NCBI GenBank assembly: GCA_964617585.1
Contig: CAZTXS010000022.1
Coordinates: forward strand, 1 to 25,291
DNA length: 25,291 bases
DNA from: UMGS1601 sp964617585
GTDB lineage: Bacteria; Bacillota; Clostridia; Oscillospirales; Ruminococcaceae
Direction of reading: 5' to 3'
A program made the translations under genes and the position numbers. Of this stretch, positions 1 to 8,361 are shown piece by piece. How positions within the stretch are numbered: the stretch's first letter is position 1; every line of letters begins with the position of its first letter. The notes under the pieces are model-generated. The model was not told the origin of the DNA. It saw only the letters and a program-made list of their open reading frames with translations, and ran no database searches.

Positions 1-356
1 GATGAGAATAATAAATATTATTATTACTCATATTTCTATTCATAGATACACTTGCATACATCTTCTTACCTGTATTTGTATCACATTTGCAAGAAATTGT
101 AGCGCCTGTTGTAATATTCTTTTTTACAATTACAGCTTCAACATACCTAGAATATGATGTAGGATTTGAAGCTTTAGTCTTAACTTTACTATCTGTTCCC
201 TTAAAAACCCACTTCATTTCATTTTCAGTATCAGAATAATTATAAGTTGAGTAATACTTGTTATAATTTCTGGTATACGCCAAAGCCGTAGTTGTCAGCA
301 ACATTAATGTAAGAACTGACGCCAAAATGATTGTTACTATTTTTTTTAATTTTCAT
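1..356 (-). pseudogene. Secreted protein gene, start codon out of frame; 3' end beyond window
   Basis: An ATG at 354-356 follows a good ribosome binding site (AAGGAGTG), but its frame stops after about 30 codons. Shifting by one base after an A8 run (T8 on the plus strand, 340-347) gives a long open frame: a basic start, a hydrophobic core (IVTIILASVLTLMLLTTTALA) with a likely signal peptidase site after ALA, then a Tyr/Ser/Asn-rich mature region with two cysteines (ISCKCDTN) running off the window edge. The neighbouring 54-residue gene begins MRIKKII over an A7 run in the same place, so losing one A here would restore MKIKKIV. It may be a frameshifted gene, a phase-variable gene, a case of polymerase slippage or a sequencing error. 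The mature part matches no family I recognise. Confidence 0.6.
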
Positions 357-489
357 AAAAAATCACTCCTTAAAAAATAAAAATTTGTTTGTAAATCGGT
401 AATTTATTAAAGTCAGCAACACCTTCAATAAAAAACCTTAGTACGAATAATACGATATTTTGTAAATTAACAAATATATCTGTAAAAAT

Positions 490-518
490 ATTGTATACCG
501 CTTAATAGTATATGTCAA
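490..518 (-). promoter_or_regulatory. Sigma-A-type promoter of the out-of-frame secreted gene
   Basis: Minus strand: TTGACA (513-518), 17-base spacer, TACAAT (490-495). The -35 box overlaps the TGA stop of the upstream 54-codon gene (515-517), so the two small genes are packed head to tail with separate promoters. The leader to the start codon is about 125 bases. Confidence 0.65.
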
Positions 519-679
519 TAGCTTTTTAAATTTTTCTCATAATATTCCGCGGCTGATTCCTTTGCATTATAGCTGTAACCGCTTTTATATGATTTACTAT
601 AACTCATTACGGTTACTGCACCAGCCGAAGCCACTAATAATACTGCCATTAAAATGCTTATAATTTTTTTAATTCGCAT
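515..679 (-). CDS. Small secreted or membrane-anchored peptide, 54 aa
   Basis: The frame starts at ATG 677-679, preceded by AGAAAGGAA, and ends at TGA 515-517. The product begins MRIKKIISIL and continues as a hydrophobic segment to about residue 25, so it has an N-terminal signal peptide or single membrane anchor. The remaining ~29 residues are rich in Tyr, Ser and Lys (YSKSYKSGYSYNAKESAAEYY) and contain no cysteine. Its own promoter lies just upstream. The N-terminus resembles that of the next gene downstream, suggesting paralogous secreted products. I do not recognise a family; a secreted signalling or surface peptide is possible but not shown. Confidence 0.6.
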   Translation of the reverse strand: MRIKKIISILMAVLLVASAGAVTVMSYSKSYKSGYSYNAKESAAEYYEKNLKSY

Positions 680-741
680 ATTTACAAATTCCTTTCTGTA
701 ACAATTTTTATAATTATAATACTACCATACCAGTTATAGTG

Positions 742-770
742 ATTATATTACAATAATTAGTATTGGTCAA
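742..770 (-). promoter_or_regulatory. Promoter of the 54-aa peptide gene
   Basis: Minus strand: TTGACC (765-770), 17-base spacer, TATAAT (742-747). The -35 box directly abuts the end of the 145-bp repeat at 771. Confidence 0.65.
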
Positions 771-915
771 TTTTTCAATAAGGGCTTGCCCGTCATTCAA
801 CGTGGCAAGGGTCGGCACTGCCGACCGACCGTTCAGTAGGGGATTGTATCCCACTACTGAACGGGTAATGGAACCCGCCGCCTTTAAAGGCGGGGGACAT
901 CTCGCCTTAGTTATA
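771..915. repeat. 145-bp hairpin-rich repeat, left copy
   Basis: This copy matches 25038-25182 in inverted orientation with about nine mismatches and no gaps when aligned by eye. It is made almost entirely of inverted repeats: CTTGCC/GGCAAG, GGTCGGCA/TGCCGACC, GTTCAGTAG-GGGAT/ATCCC-CTACTGAAC, and CCGCCTTT/AAAGGCGG. Its base composition is far richer in GC than the flanking AT-rich DNA. There is no convincing reading frame or transposase inside, so it is best described as a MITE- or REP-like element or a structured RNA. Confidence 0.85.
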
Positions 916-1003
916 AATTAAATTTTTAATTCTTGGTATTTATTCACTTTTATTTACTAAAAAATTTATGTGAAAAAATTATCATCATATGATACAAACA
1001 ATG

Positions 1004-1050
1004 AAAAAACAAAAACAGCCTATACGGTGACTTTTGCCGCCGTATGACTG
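1004..1050 (-). terminator. Intrinsic terminator downstream of dapL
   Basis: On the minus strand, a stem of CAG plus ATACGG pairs with CCGTAT plus CTG around a GC-rich loop and is followed by TTTTTGTTTTTT. It lies about 160 bases after the dapL stop and would end the carA-carB::dapF-dapL transcript. Between it and dapL, and between it and the repeat (916-1003), I see only AT-rich DNA with no gene. Confidence 0.7.
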
Positions 1051-1211
1051 CTTTATATAATACAATATATAACCCCAAATTCTTTTCATCTTCTCGACCT
1101 TAATATGCCTTGAATTTTACCCTGTAATTTAAGTTTACTATATTAAAAGAAAAATGTCAAACAAAATGCTTACCTCTGAAAAACACATTTAAAAGATAAG
1201 CCTTTAAACAA

Positions 1212-2414
1212 CTAGAATTTCAGTTTTTTGATTCTTTCAACGGCTTCCTTAGTTTTTTCTCTGTCGCCAAAAGCTGTCAGTCTGAAATAGCCTTCTCCGT
1301 TCTTTCCGAAGCCTGCGCCGGGCGTTCCGACAACATTAGCTTCATTGAGAAGCTTATCAAAAAATTCCCAGCTTCCCATACCGTTCGGGCATTTCAGCCA
1401 TATGTAAGGCGAATTTTTACCGCCGGTGTAGTAGATGCCAAGCTCGTCAAGAGCGGAAGCAATAATTTTAGCATTCTCCTGATAATAGCTCAGGTTTTCC
1501 TTTATCTGCTTTTGTCCCTCGTCAGAGAAAACCGCAGCGGCTGCGCATTGAACTGGATAAGAAACTCCGTTGAACTTTGTTGCCTGACGACGATACCATG
1601 TATCGTAAACCGAAACGTCTTTGCCTGATTTATTTTTTATCATCAAAGACTTGGGTATAATTGTATATCCACAGCGGGTTCCCGTAAAGCCCGCAGTTTT
1701 TGAAAGCGAACAGAATTCAATAGCACATTCTTTAGCACCCTCGACCTCATAGATGCTGCAAGGTATGTTCTCCTCGGTTATAAAAGCTTCATAAGCGGCG
1801 TCGAACAAAATTATTGCGTTTTGGCTCTTTGCATAATCTATCCACTCTTTAAGCTGATCTTTTGTATAAGCCGAGCCGGTAGGATTATTAGGCGAGCAAA
1901 GATAAATCAAATCAGCCTTTATGTTTTTGTCCGGCATTGCCGCAAATCCGTTTTCTTCAGTTGAATCAGCGTAAAGTATCTTTCTTCCGCTGATTATATT
2001 AGTATCAACATAAACAGGATAAACAGGATCGGTAACTAAAACTGTGTTGTCTTTATCGAAAATATCAACTATATTTCCGCAGTCTGATTTAGCGCCGTCT
2101 GAAATGAAAATTTCGTCAGAAGCAATATCAACACCGTTCTTGCTTTTATAATAATTTGAAACAGCCTCCCTCAAAAACTCATAACCGTCATAATCAGGAT
2201 AACCCTTGAAGGTTTCTTTTTGTGAAAGCTCGTCAACTCCCTTGTGCATTGCGTCAATTACAGCCGGAGCAAGCGGAAGCGTTACGTCGCCTATACCAAG
2301 TCTTATAACGTCAGCGTCAGGATTTGCTTTTGTATATTCGTTCACCCTTTTTGCAATCTCGGCAAATAAATAATTAGCCACAAGATTGTTAAAGTTGTCG
2401 TTCATCTTAGCCAT
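1212..2414 (-). CDS. dapL: LL-diaminopimelate aminotransferase
   Basis: This PLP enzyme converts tetrahydrodipicolinate and glutamate to LL-diaminopimelate in one step, bypassing the succinylase and acetylase branches of lysine and peptidoglycan precursor synthesis. The 400-residue product shows the family's IRLGIGDVTLPL N-terminal motif, the CSPNNPTG motif, an FDAAYEAF segment with the cofactor-contacting Asp/Tyr, and the Schiff-base Lys in SLSKTAGFTGTR at about residue 239. I chose ATG at 2414: AAAGGA sits at the right distance, whereas the longer frame would start with a TTG overlapping this site. It begins 19 bases after the carB::dapF stop, so it is cotranscribed with the DapF module, which catalyses the very next step. 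Family assignment is firm; lysine supply versus cell-wall use is not separable here. Confidence 0.95.
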   Translation of the reverse strand: MAKMNDNFNNLVANYLFAEIAKRVNEYTKANPDADVIRLGIGDVTLPLAPAVIDAMHKGVDELSQKETFKGYPDYDGYEFLREAVSNYYKSKNGVDIASDEIFISDGAKSDCGNIVDIFDKDNTVLVTDPVYPVYVDTNIISGRKILYADSTEENGFAAMPDKNIKADLIYLCSPNNPTGSAYTKDQLKEWIDYAKSQNAIILFDAAYEAFITEENIPCSIYEVEGAKECAIEFCSLSKTAGFTGTRCGYTIIPKSLMIKNKSGKDVSVYDTWYRRQATKFNGVSYPVQCAAAAVFSDEGQKQIKENLSYYQENAKIIASALDELGIYYTGGKNSPYIWLKCPNGMGSWEFFDKLLNEANVVGTPGAGFGKNGEGYFRLTAFGDREKTKEAVERIKKLKF

Positions 2415-2433
2415 AAATATTCGTCCTTTCAAA

Positions 2434-5400
2434 TTAGATAATTACAGTTCCGGTGCATACTGTCACTGCTTCACCCGTCATATAAACAGTTCCGTCGTCG
2501 GTATATCTGATAACCAGATCCCCTCCGCGGAGCTTAACGGTAATATCAGTATTTCTCTCGCAATAACCGTTTAATATTGCGGCAACCGCAGCAGCGCAGG
2601 CACCCGTTCCACAAGCCCATGTTTCGCCGCTTCCTCTTTCCCAAACTCTCATCTTAAGAGTTTTCTTGTCAATTACCTGAATAAACTCTGCATTGACTCT
2701 TTCAGGAAAAATCTCGTTTCTCTCAAATTTAGGTCCTATTTTTTCAAGCGGGAAAGTATCAACATTGTTTATAAATGTAACGCAGTGCGGATTTCCCATG
2801 GAAACACAAGTTATATTGTAGTCCTCTCCGCCGATATTAACCTTTCTGTCAATAACGCTTTCACCGTCAAGCGCTACTGGGATTTTTTTCGGATCAAGCT
2901 CTGCTTTGCCCATCGTAACTTTAGCGCCGACAACCTCTCCGTAATGCCTTTGCAGCTCAACGTGAATGATTCCGCTAAGAGTTTCAATGTCCATCTCATC
3001 CTTATCGACCAGACCGTTATCCCGCATAAACTTAGCTACGCATCTTATACCGTTTCCGCACATTTTACCCTCAGAACCGTCAAGGTTGAACATTCTCATC
3101 TTGGCGTCCGCAACCTTTGAACGACGAATTAGTATTACTCCGTCTCCGCCTATGCCGAAATGTCTGTCTGAAAGGCGTATGCTGAGTCCCTCAGGATTAT
3201 CCAGACGCTGGTCAAAGCAGTTAAAGTAGATATAATCGTTTCCGCAACCGTGCATCTTTGAAAACTCAAGCTTTTGCTTTTCCTTTCTCATATCGTTAAT
3301 GTCAACAAGCTCGGTAGAAAGCTCGGAATACTTGCTCTTTAAGCTCGAAGCTATTGCGTTTGCAGTATCAATCGATGTCAGACAGGGAATATTTCTGTCA
3401 ACGGTTTTTCTTCTTATCTTAACGCTGTCACGCTCAGGGTTTCTTCCCTTTGATGACGTTGAAATAACATAGTGAATCTTTCCGCTTTCAATAAGCTTAA
3501 GCGTGTTATTTTCGCCCTCGTGAATTTTATCTACAGCAATTGATTTGATACCGTTCTGCTCTAAGGTTTTCGCAGTTCCCTTAGTAGCGTAAATCTCAAA
3601 GCCCAAATCCTGAAATGCTTTAGCAGTTTCGGCGATTTCCGGCTTATCCGAATCTCGTACTGTGATAAACACTCCGCCCTCTTTTTCAAGAGTGTATCCC
3701 GCTGAGATAAGTCCTTTATATAATGACTCTTCAAGCGTGTTTGCAACAGCCAGAACCTCTCCTGTGGATTTCATCTCAGGTCCTAAGTGGTTATCAACGT
3801 CAATAAGCTTTTCAAAACTGAATACAGGCACTTTTACGGCAATGTAAGGAGAATTAGGGTAAAGTCCCGTTCCGTAACCCATGTCGCTAAGCTTTTCGCC
3901 GAGCATCGCCCTTGTCGCCAGCTCAACCATCGGCACGCCCGTAACCTTTGAAATATAAGGTATAGTTCTTGAAGAACGCGGATTAACCTCGATAACATAA
4001 AGCTCGTCATGATAAATAAGATACTGAATGTTTACAAGTCCTTTGGTTTTTAAAGAAACCGCCAGCTTCTTGGAACAGTCAACAATTCTGTCCATAAGCT
4101 TATCGGAAACATTCCACGCCGGATATACGGCGATTGAATCTCCTGAGTGAACTCCGGCTCTTTCAATATGCTCCATAATTCCGGGTATAAGGATTTCTTC
4201 ACCATCGCAAATAGCGTCAACTTCAATCTCAGGTCCCATAAGGTATTTATCAATGAGAATCGGATTTTCAATTTCCTGAGCAAGAATTATAGCCATGTAC
4301 TCTTTTATATCATCGTCATTAAAGGCTATAATCATATTCTGTCCGCCGAGAACATATGATGGCCTCATAAGCACAGGATAGTGAATTTTATTAGCGACCT
4401 CCAAAGCTTCTTTGGTAGTCATAACCGTAAAGCCCTGCGGACGTTTTATCTGATGCTCTTCCAAAAGCTCGTCGAATCTTTCTCTGTCCTCCGCAGCGTC
4501 GATACTGTCAGGAGGAGTTCCGAGAATATTTACTCCGTTTTGAGCCATATGTTTGGTAAGCTTTATAGCCGTCTGTCCGCCGAAAGCAACAACTACTCCG
4601 TACGGCTTTTCGATGTTGATTATATTCATAACGTCCTCGTTTGTAAGAGGCTCAAAATAAAGTCTGTCGGCTGTATCAAAGTCGGTTGAAACAGTTTCAG
4701 GGTTATTGTTTACGATAACAACGTCAAAGCCCTGCTTTTTCAATGCCCATACGCACTGAACCGACGCATAGTCAAACTCAATACCCTGTCCTATTCTTAT
4801 AGGCCCCGAACCGAAAACTATAACCGTCTTTCTGTTTGCTTTTTTTGCTGAATTAATAAACGGTTCAGCCTCGTCATCCTCGTCAAAGGTTGAATAGAAA
4901 TACGGAGTCTGCGCTGCGAATTCAGCCGCACAGGTGTCAACCATCTTAAACGACGCATATTTTTTATTTTCAATTTTACAGCCCGAAATTTCTTCTATTA
5001 CCTTATCTAAATATCCGAGCTTCTTAGCTTTAAGATAAAGCTCGTCGGTCAGAACGCCTTTACTAAGCTCTCTTTCAACGTCAATAAGCTTCTGAAGCTT
5101 ATACAAAAACCACTCGTCGATTTGTGTTATCTCATGGATTTCATCAACTGTAACGCCCCTTCTCATTGCTTCATACACAACGAAAAGCCTTTCATCGTCA
5201 CACTTATGAATTCTTTCTCTTATTTCTTTATCGCTCATTCCCATATGCTTTTCGGAAAGAAGCAAGCTGTGTCCTATTTCAGCGCCCCTGACAGCTTTCA
5301 TTATAGCCTGTTCAAAAGTCGTTCCTATAGCCATAACTTCGCCGGTTGCTTTCATCTGGGTTCCAAGAGTTCTCTTAGCATATACAAATTTGTCAAACGG

Positions 5401-6486
5401 CCACTTAGGAAGCTTAACTACAACATAGTCAAGAGCAGGCTCAAAGCAGGCATAGGTCTTTCCTGTGACTGCGTTTTTAATCTCTGCAAGAGTGTAACCT
5501 ATAGCGATTTTTGCCGCAACCTTAGCAATAGGATAACCCGTTGCCTTTGAAGCAAGCGCCGACGAACGGGATACTCTGGGATTTACCTCGATAACTGCAT
5601 ATTCAAACGTATCGGGATTCAAAGCGAACTGACAGTTGCATCCTCCCTCAACCTTTAAAGCGTCGATAATTTTAAGAGCTGCCGAACGAAGCATCTGATA
5701 CTCCTTATCAGCAAGAGTAACAGCAGGCGCAATAACTATCGAATCTCCCGTATGCACTCCGACAGGGTCGAAATTCTCCATTGAACAGACTGTTATAACG
5801 TTACCCTCACTGTCACGCATAACCTCGAACTCAATCTCTTTCCAGCCTGCAATACACTTCTCAACCAAAACCTGCGTTATAGGAGATAAATACAGTCCGT
5901 TTCTTGTAATATCTATAAGCTCCTGCTCATTATTTACTATTCCGCCGCCTGTTCCGCCGAGCGTAAAGGCCGGACGAATTATAAGAGGATAGCCGATTCC
6001 GTCCTCGTTGGCAAAAGCAACCGCATCCTCAATAGTATTAACGACCTTAGACGGAATACAGGGCTGACCTATAGCTTCCATGGTATCCTTGAACATCTGT
6101 CTGTCCTCGGCTTTATCTATTGTTTCAGGATTAGCTCCCAGAAGCTTGACGTCGTACTCGTCTAAAAATCCTTCCTTTGCAAGCTCCATTGAAAGAGTTA
6201 GTCCCGTCTGTCCTCCCAAGGTTGAAAGAACGCTGTCCGGCTTTTCTTTCTTTATAACCCTTTTTACCGTTTCAAGCGTCAAAGGCTCTATATAAATCTT
6301 ATCCGCCATAGCTTTATCCGTCATAATTGTAGCAGGATTTGAGTTTATAAGTATAACCTCAAGACCTTCCTCTTTCAAAGCACGGCACGCCTGAGTTCCC
6401 GCATAGTCGAATTCAGCCGCCTGACCGATAACGATAGGTCCTGAACCGATAACAAGAACTCGTTTTATGTATTTATTCAAAGGCAT
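2434..6486 (-). CDS. carB-dapF: Carbamoyl-phosphate synthase large subunit fused to diaminopimelate epimerase
   Basis: One uninterrupted 1350-codon frame encodes two complete enzymes. Residues 1 to about 1065 are CarB: duplicated ATP-grasp halves, each opening with a GSGP motif (VLVIGSGPIVIGQ and VIVFGSGPIRIGQ), metal-binding EVNPR repeats, and a C-terminal MGS-like allosteric domain. Residues about 1073-1350 are DapF, beginning LEFSKMHGCGND, with both catalytic cysteines present (Cys1143 in KMCGNGIRC and Cys1292 in WACGTGACAA). The halves have the lengths expected of the free proteins (about 1070 and 275), with almost no linker. A Met at 1066 (ATG 3289-3291) could be the ancestral dapF start but has no ribosome binding site upstream. 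CarB makes carbamoyl phosphate for arginine and pyrimidines; DapF turns LL-DAP into meso-DAP. It lies 58 bases after carA and just before dapL. Confidence 0.95.
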   Translation of the reverse strand: MPLNKYIKRVLVIGSGPIVIGQAAEFDYAGTQACRALKEEGLEVILINSNPATIMTDKAMADKIYIEPLTLETVKRVIKKEKPDSVLSTLGGQTGLTLSMELAKEGFLDEYDVKLLGANPETIDKAEDRQMFKDTMEAIGQPCIPSKVVNTIEDAVAFANEDGIGYPLIIRPAFTLGGTGGGIVNNEQELIDITRNGLYLSPITQVLVEKCIAGWKEIEFEVMRDSEGNVITVCSMENFDPVGVHTGDSIVIAPAVTLADKEYQMLRSAALKIIDALKVEGGCNCQFALNPDTFEYAVIEVNPRVSRSSALASKATGYPIAKVAAKIAIGYTLAEIKNAVTGKTYACFEPALDYVVVKLPKWPFDKFVYAKRTLGTQMKATGEVMAIGTTFEQAIMKAVRGAEIGHSLLLSEKHMGMSDKEIRERIHKCDDERLFVVYEAMRRGVTVDEIHEITQIDEWFLYKLQKLIDVERELSKGVLTDELYLKAKKLGYLDKVIEEISGCKIENKKYASFKMVDTCAAEFAAQTPYFYSTFDEDDEAEPFINSAKKANRKTVIVFGSGPIRIGQGIEFDYASVQCVWALKKQGFDVVIVNNNPETVSTDFDTADRLYFEPLTNEDVMNIINIEKPYGVVVAFGGQTAIKLTKHMAQNGVNILGTPPDSIDAAEDRERFDELLEEHQIKRPQGFTVMTTKEALEVANKIHYPVLMRPSYVLGGQNMIIAFNDDDIKEYMAIILAQEIENPILIDKYLMGPEIEVDAICDGEEILIPGIMEHIERAGVHSGDSIAVYPAWNVSDKLMDRIVDCSKKLAVSLKTKGLVNIQYLIYHDELYVIEVNPRSSRTIPYISKVTGVPMVELATRAMLGEKLSDMGYGTGLYPNSPYIAVKVPVFSFEKLIDVDNHLGPEMKSTGEVLAVANTLEESLYKGLISAGYTLEKEGGVFITVRDSDKPEIAETAKAFQDLGFEIYATKGTAKTLEQNGIKSIAVDKIHEGENNTLKLIESGKIHYVISTSSKGRNPERDSVKIRRKTVDRNIPCLTSIDTANAIASSLKSKYSELSTELVDINDMRKEKQKLEFSKMHGCGNDYIYFNCFDQRLDNPEGLSIRLSDRHFGIGGDGVILIRRSKVADAKMRMFNLDGSEGKMCGNGIRCVAKFMRDNGLVDKDEMDIETLSGIIHVELQRHYGEVVGAKVTMGKAELDPKKIPVALDGESVIDRKVNIGGEDYNITCVSMGNPHCVTFINNVDTFPLEKIGPKFERNEIFPERVNAEFIQVIDKKTLKMRVWERGSGETWACGTGACAAAVAAILNGYCERNTDITVKLRGGDLVIRYTDDGTVYMTGEAVTVCTGTVII

Positions 6487-6544
6487 AACAATTTTCCTTT
6501 CTGCTATTCATTAATTTGGATTATCTGTATCCTATAGTTTTTGA

Positions 6545-7627
6545 TTAATCAAGCTTTCCTGTTTCAATAAGCTTAATAAATCTGTCAAACAAAAATCCTG
6601 TATCAAGCGGTCCGCCGCAAGCCTCCGGGTGGAACTGCACAGAAAATGCAGGCATATTTTTATAATTTACTCCCTCGCAGGTTCCGTCGTTTGCATTTGT
6701 AAAACTCAAGAACGCATTGTCGCCCAGACTGTCGTTTACAACGGCATATCCGTGATTTTGGCTTGTGATATAAACCCTTCCCGTTTTTTCGTCCTTGGCA
6801 GGCTGGTTTGCTCCCCTGTGACCGTACTTAAGCTTTTCGGTTTTTGCTCCCTGCGATAGAGCAAGAAGCTGATGTCCTAAGCATATTCCGAAGGTAGGTA
6901 TCTTTTTATCGCACAGCTTCTTTATCTCCTCAATAACCTCAATGTTTTCGGCAGGATCTCCCGGTCCGTTTGAAAGCATAATGCCGTCGGGGTTAAGCTC
7001 TAAAATTCTTTCCGCCTTTGTAAAGCTAGGCATAACCGTAACTTCACAGCCGCGTTTTACCAGCTCACGGCAGATGTTTGCCTTTGCTCCCAAATCAAGC
7101 AGGCAGACCTTGTACTTTACTTCGCCGTCCGGCTTGTGTGTAGTTTCCTCACGGCAGGTAGTATTATAAACTGCGTCGTTGATTTTATAGTTTTTCAGCT
7201 CGGTCAATCCGAAATCGGTCGTTCCCTCCATAACTATCTTTCCGTTCATTACTCCCGACTCACGGACAATTTTCGTCAAAGCTCTTGTATCTATTCCGTA
7301 AAGGCCTACGATTCCCTCCTGCTTTAAAAAAGTGTCAAGATCACCCTCGCAGCGGAAATTGCTGGGCTCTTGACACCAATCTCTTACAATATAACCTTTG
7401 ACATACGGTTTTGAACTCTCAAAGTCAGATGGAATAATTCCATAATTTCCAATAAGAGGAAATGTTTGAACAACAATCTGACCATAATAGCTGGGGTCGG
7501 TCAAAGTTTCCAAATAGCCGGTCATTGCCGTTGTAAAAACAATTTCGCCAACAGTTTCACCGGTCTGTCCGAAACTTTTACCCTCAAAAATCGTCCCGTT
7601 TTCTAAAATTAGATACGCTTTCTGCAC
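6545..7627 (-). CDS. carA: Carbamoyl-phosphate synthase small (glutaminase) subunit
   Basis: CarA hydrolyses glutamine and channels ammonia to CarB. The protein has the N-terminal CPSase small domain (AYLILENGTIFEGKSFG, TTAMTGYLETLTDPSY) and a C-terminal class I amidotransferase with the nucleophile Cys at about 249 (FGICLGHQ) and the His/Glu pair in VQFHPEACGGP (about 333 and 335). I chose GTG at 7625-7627: the sequence GGGAGGA is placed seven bases upstream of it, while the in-frame ATG at 7642 is part of that Shine-Dalgarno and has only AAGGA directly abutting it. The length, 360 residues, is normal. carA heads the carA-carB::dapF-dapL cluster and has its own likely promoter, but I see no PyrR or arginine-repressor element. 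Confidence 0.95.
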   Translation of the reverse strand: MQKAYLILENGTIFEGKSFGQTGETVGEIVFTTAMTGYLETLTDPSYYGQIVVQTFPLIGNYGIIPSDFESSKPYVKGYIVRDWCQEPSNFRCEGDLDTFLKQEGIVGLYGIDTRALTKIVRESGVMNGKIVMEGTTDFGLTELKNYKINDAVYNTTCREETTHKPDGEVKYKVCLLDLGAKANICRELVKRGCEVTVMPSFTKAERILELNPDGIMLSNGPGDPAENIEVIEEIKKLCDKKIPTFGICLGHQLLALSQGAKTEKLKYGHRGANQPAKDEKTGRVYITSQNHGYAVVNDSLGDNAFLSFTNANDGTCEGVNYKNMPAFSVQFHPEACGGPLDTGFLFDRFIKLIETGKLD

Positions 7628-7675
7628 CGTGAATCCTCCCATTCCTTATTTATGCTTTTAATCGTTATCTTTTTT

Positions 7676-7704
7676 AGTATACACTATAAAACTTTTTTTG
7701 TCTA
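7676..7704 (-). promoter_or_regulatory. Putative carA promoter
   Basis: Minus strand: TAGACA (7699-7704), 17-base spacer, TATACT (7676-7681). The -35 is imperfect. It lies in the gap between the ANTAR gene and carA; no strong terminator separates the two, so some read-through is possible. Confidence 0.5.
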
Positions 7705-7715
7705 TATCAAAAGTA

Positions 7716-8285
7716 TTAATTTTCATAAATTTTTATTATTTCAATTGCTATCTCCCTTTTAGTAACTCTCTTATCCATAGCCTGCTTTTCCAAATACCGA
7801 TGAGCCTGATTTTCATCAAAGCCAAGATACTGCATTAATGCAAATTTAGCTCTGTTTACCAGCTTCATTTCTTCAATTCGCTGATGAAGCTTCTGATTTT
7901 CATTTCGCAAGCCTGACAGCCTGTTTCTGGAAGCGTTTATGAATCTTATCGCCTGGAAAAACAAAGCTTTATTTACAGGCTTTTGTATAGTCATTATACC
8001 CATAGGCTCTACCGTTTCGCTTACACTTTCATAGTGTTCGCTTTTTACAATCATCAGGCAGCTTGCATTAGTTGACGTAACGCATATTTCCGCTGTTTCA
8101 TGACCGTATTCGTCGCTAAGCGGAGTATTTATAACAACCAAATCAAAATCTGATTTTGAAAACATTCTTTTTGCTTCGGCAGAACTTTTAACTATGGTGA
8201 TTTCGGATACTGAGCATCCCTTGAACAAATCAATTATCAAAGCGGTGGCTTTTTCGCCGCTTGAAACTATAAGTATGTTCTCCAA
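7716..8285 (-). CDS. ANTAR-domain RNA-binding antiterminator with degenerate receiver domain
   Basis: The 189-residue protein has an N-terminal receiver-like fold (about 1-115), a short coiled linker and a C-terminal ANTAR domain (about 130-187; AKFALMQYLGFDENQAHRYLEKQAM). ANTAR proteins such as EutV and NasR bind leader hairpins with A1/G4 hexaloops and prevent termination. The receiver has lost its phosphorylation site: Asn53 stands where the acceptor Asp is expected (DLVVINTPL), and the acidic N-terminal pair is replaced by SSGE, though Lys102 (QKP) remains. Signalling by a protein partner or ligand is therefore more likely than by a kinase. The start is TTG at 8283-8285: GGAGGGAG sits at correct spacing, and an upstream ATG frame closes at once. 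It follows the GlnA-like gene by 76 bases and probably acts on the gltB, glnN and amt leaders. Confidence 0.88.
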   Translation of the reverse strand: MENILIVSSGEKATALIIDLFKGCSVSEITIVKSSAEAKRMFSKSDFDLVVINTPLSDEYGHETAEICVTSTNASCLMIVKSEHYESVSETVEPMGIMTIQKPVNKALFFQAIRFINASRNRLSGLRNENQKLHQRIEEMKLVNRAKFALMQYLGFDENQAHRYLEKQAMDKRVTKREIAIEIIKIYEN

Positions 8286-8361
8286 ACTAACTCTCCCTCC
8301 GCTGCATTTTTTGTTAAACGTATATAAATCTCCAATTAATTGAAACCTTAATTAATTAATA

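Noticed and set aside
771..915. CRISPR array or tRNA-like gene in the hairpin-rich repeat
   Set aside because: No regularly spaced direct repeats, and the hairpins do not make a cloverleaf.
3289..3291. Internal start codon giving a separate DapF
   Set aside because: The ATG is well placed at the domain junction, but no ribosome binding site precedes it and the frame is continuous with CarB. Kept as one fusion gene.
5122..5550. 142-codon frame antisense to carB (and similar antisense frames elsewhere)
   Set aside because: No ribosome binding site, no recognisable protein, and it mirrors the codon pattern of a highly conserved gene.
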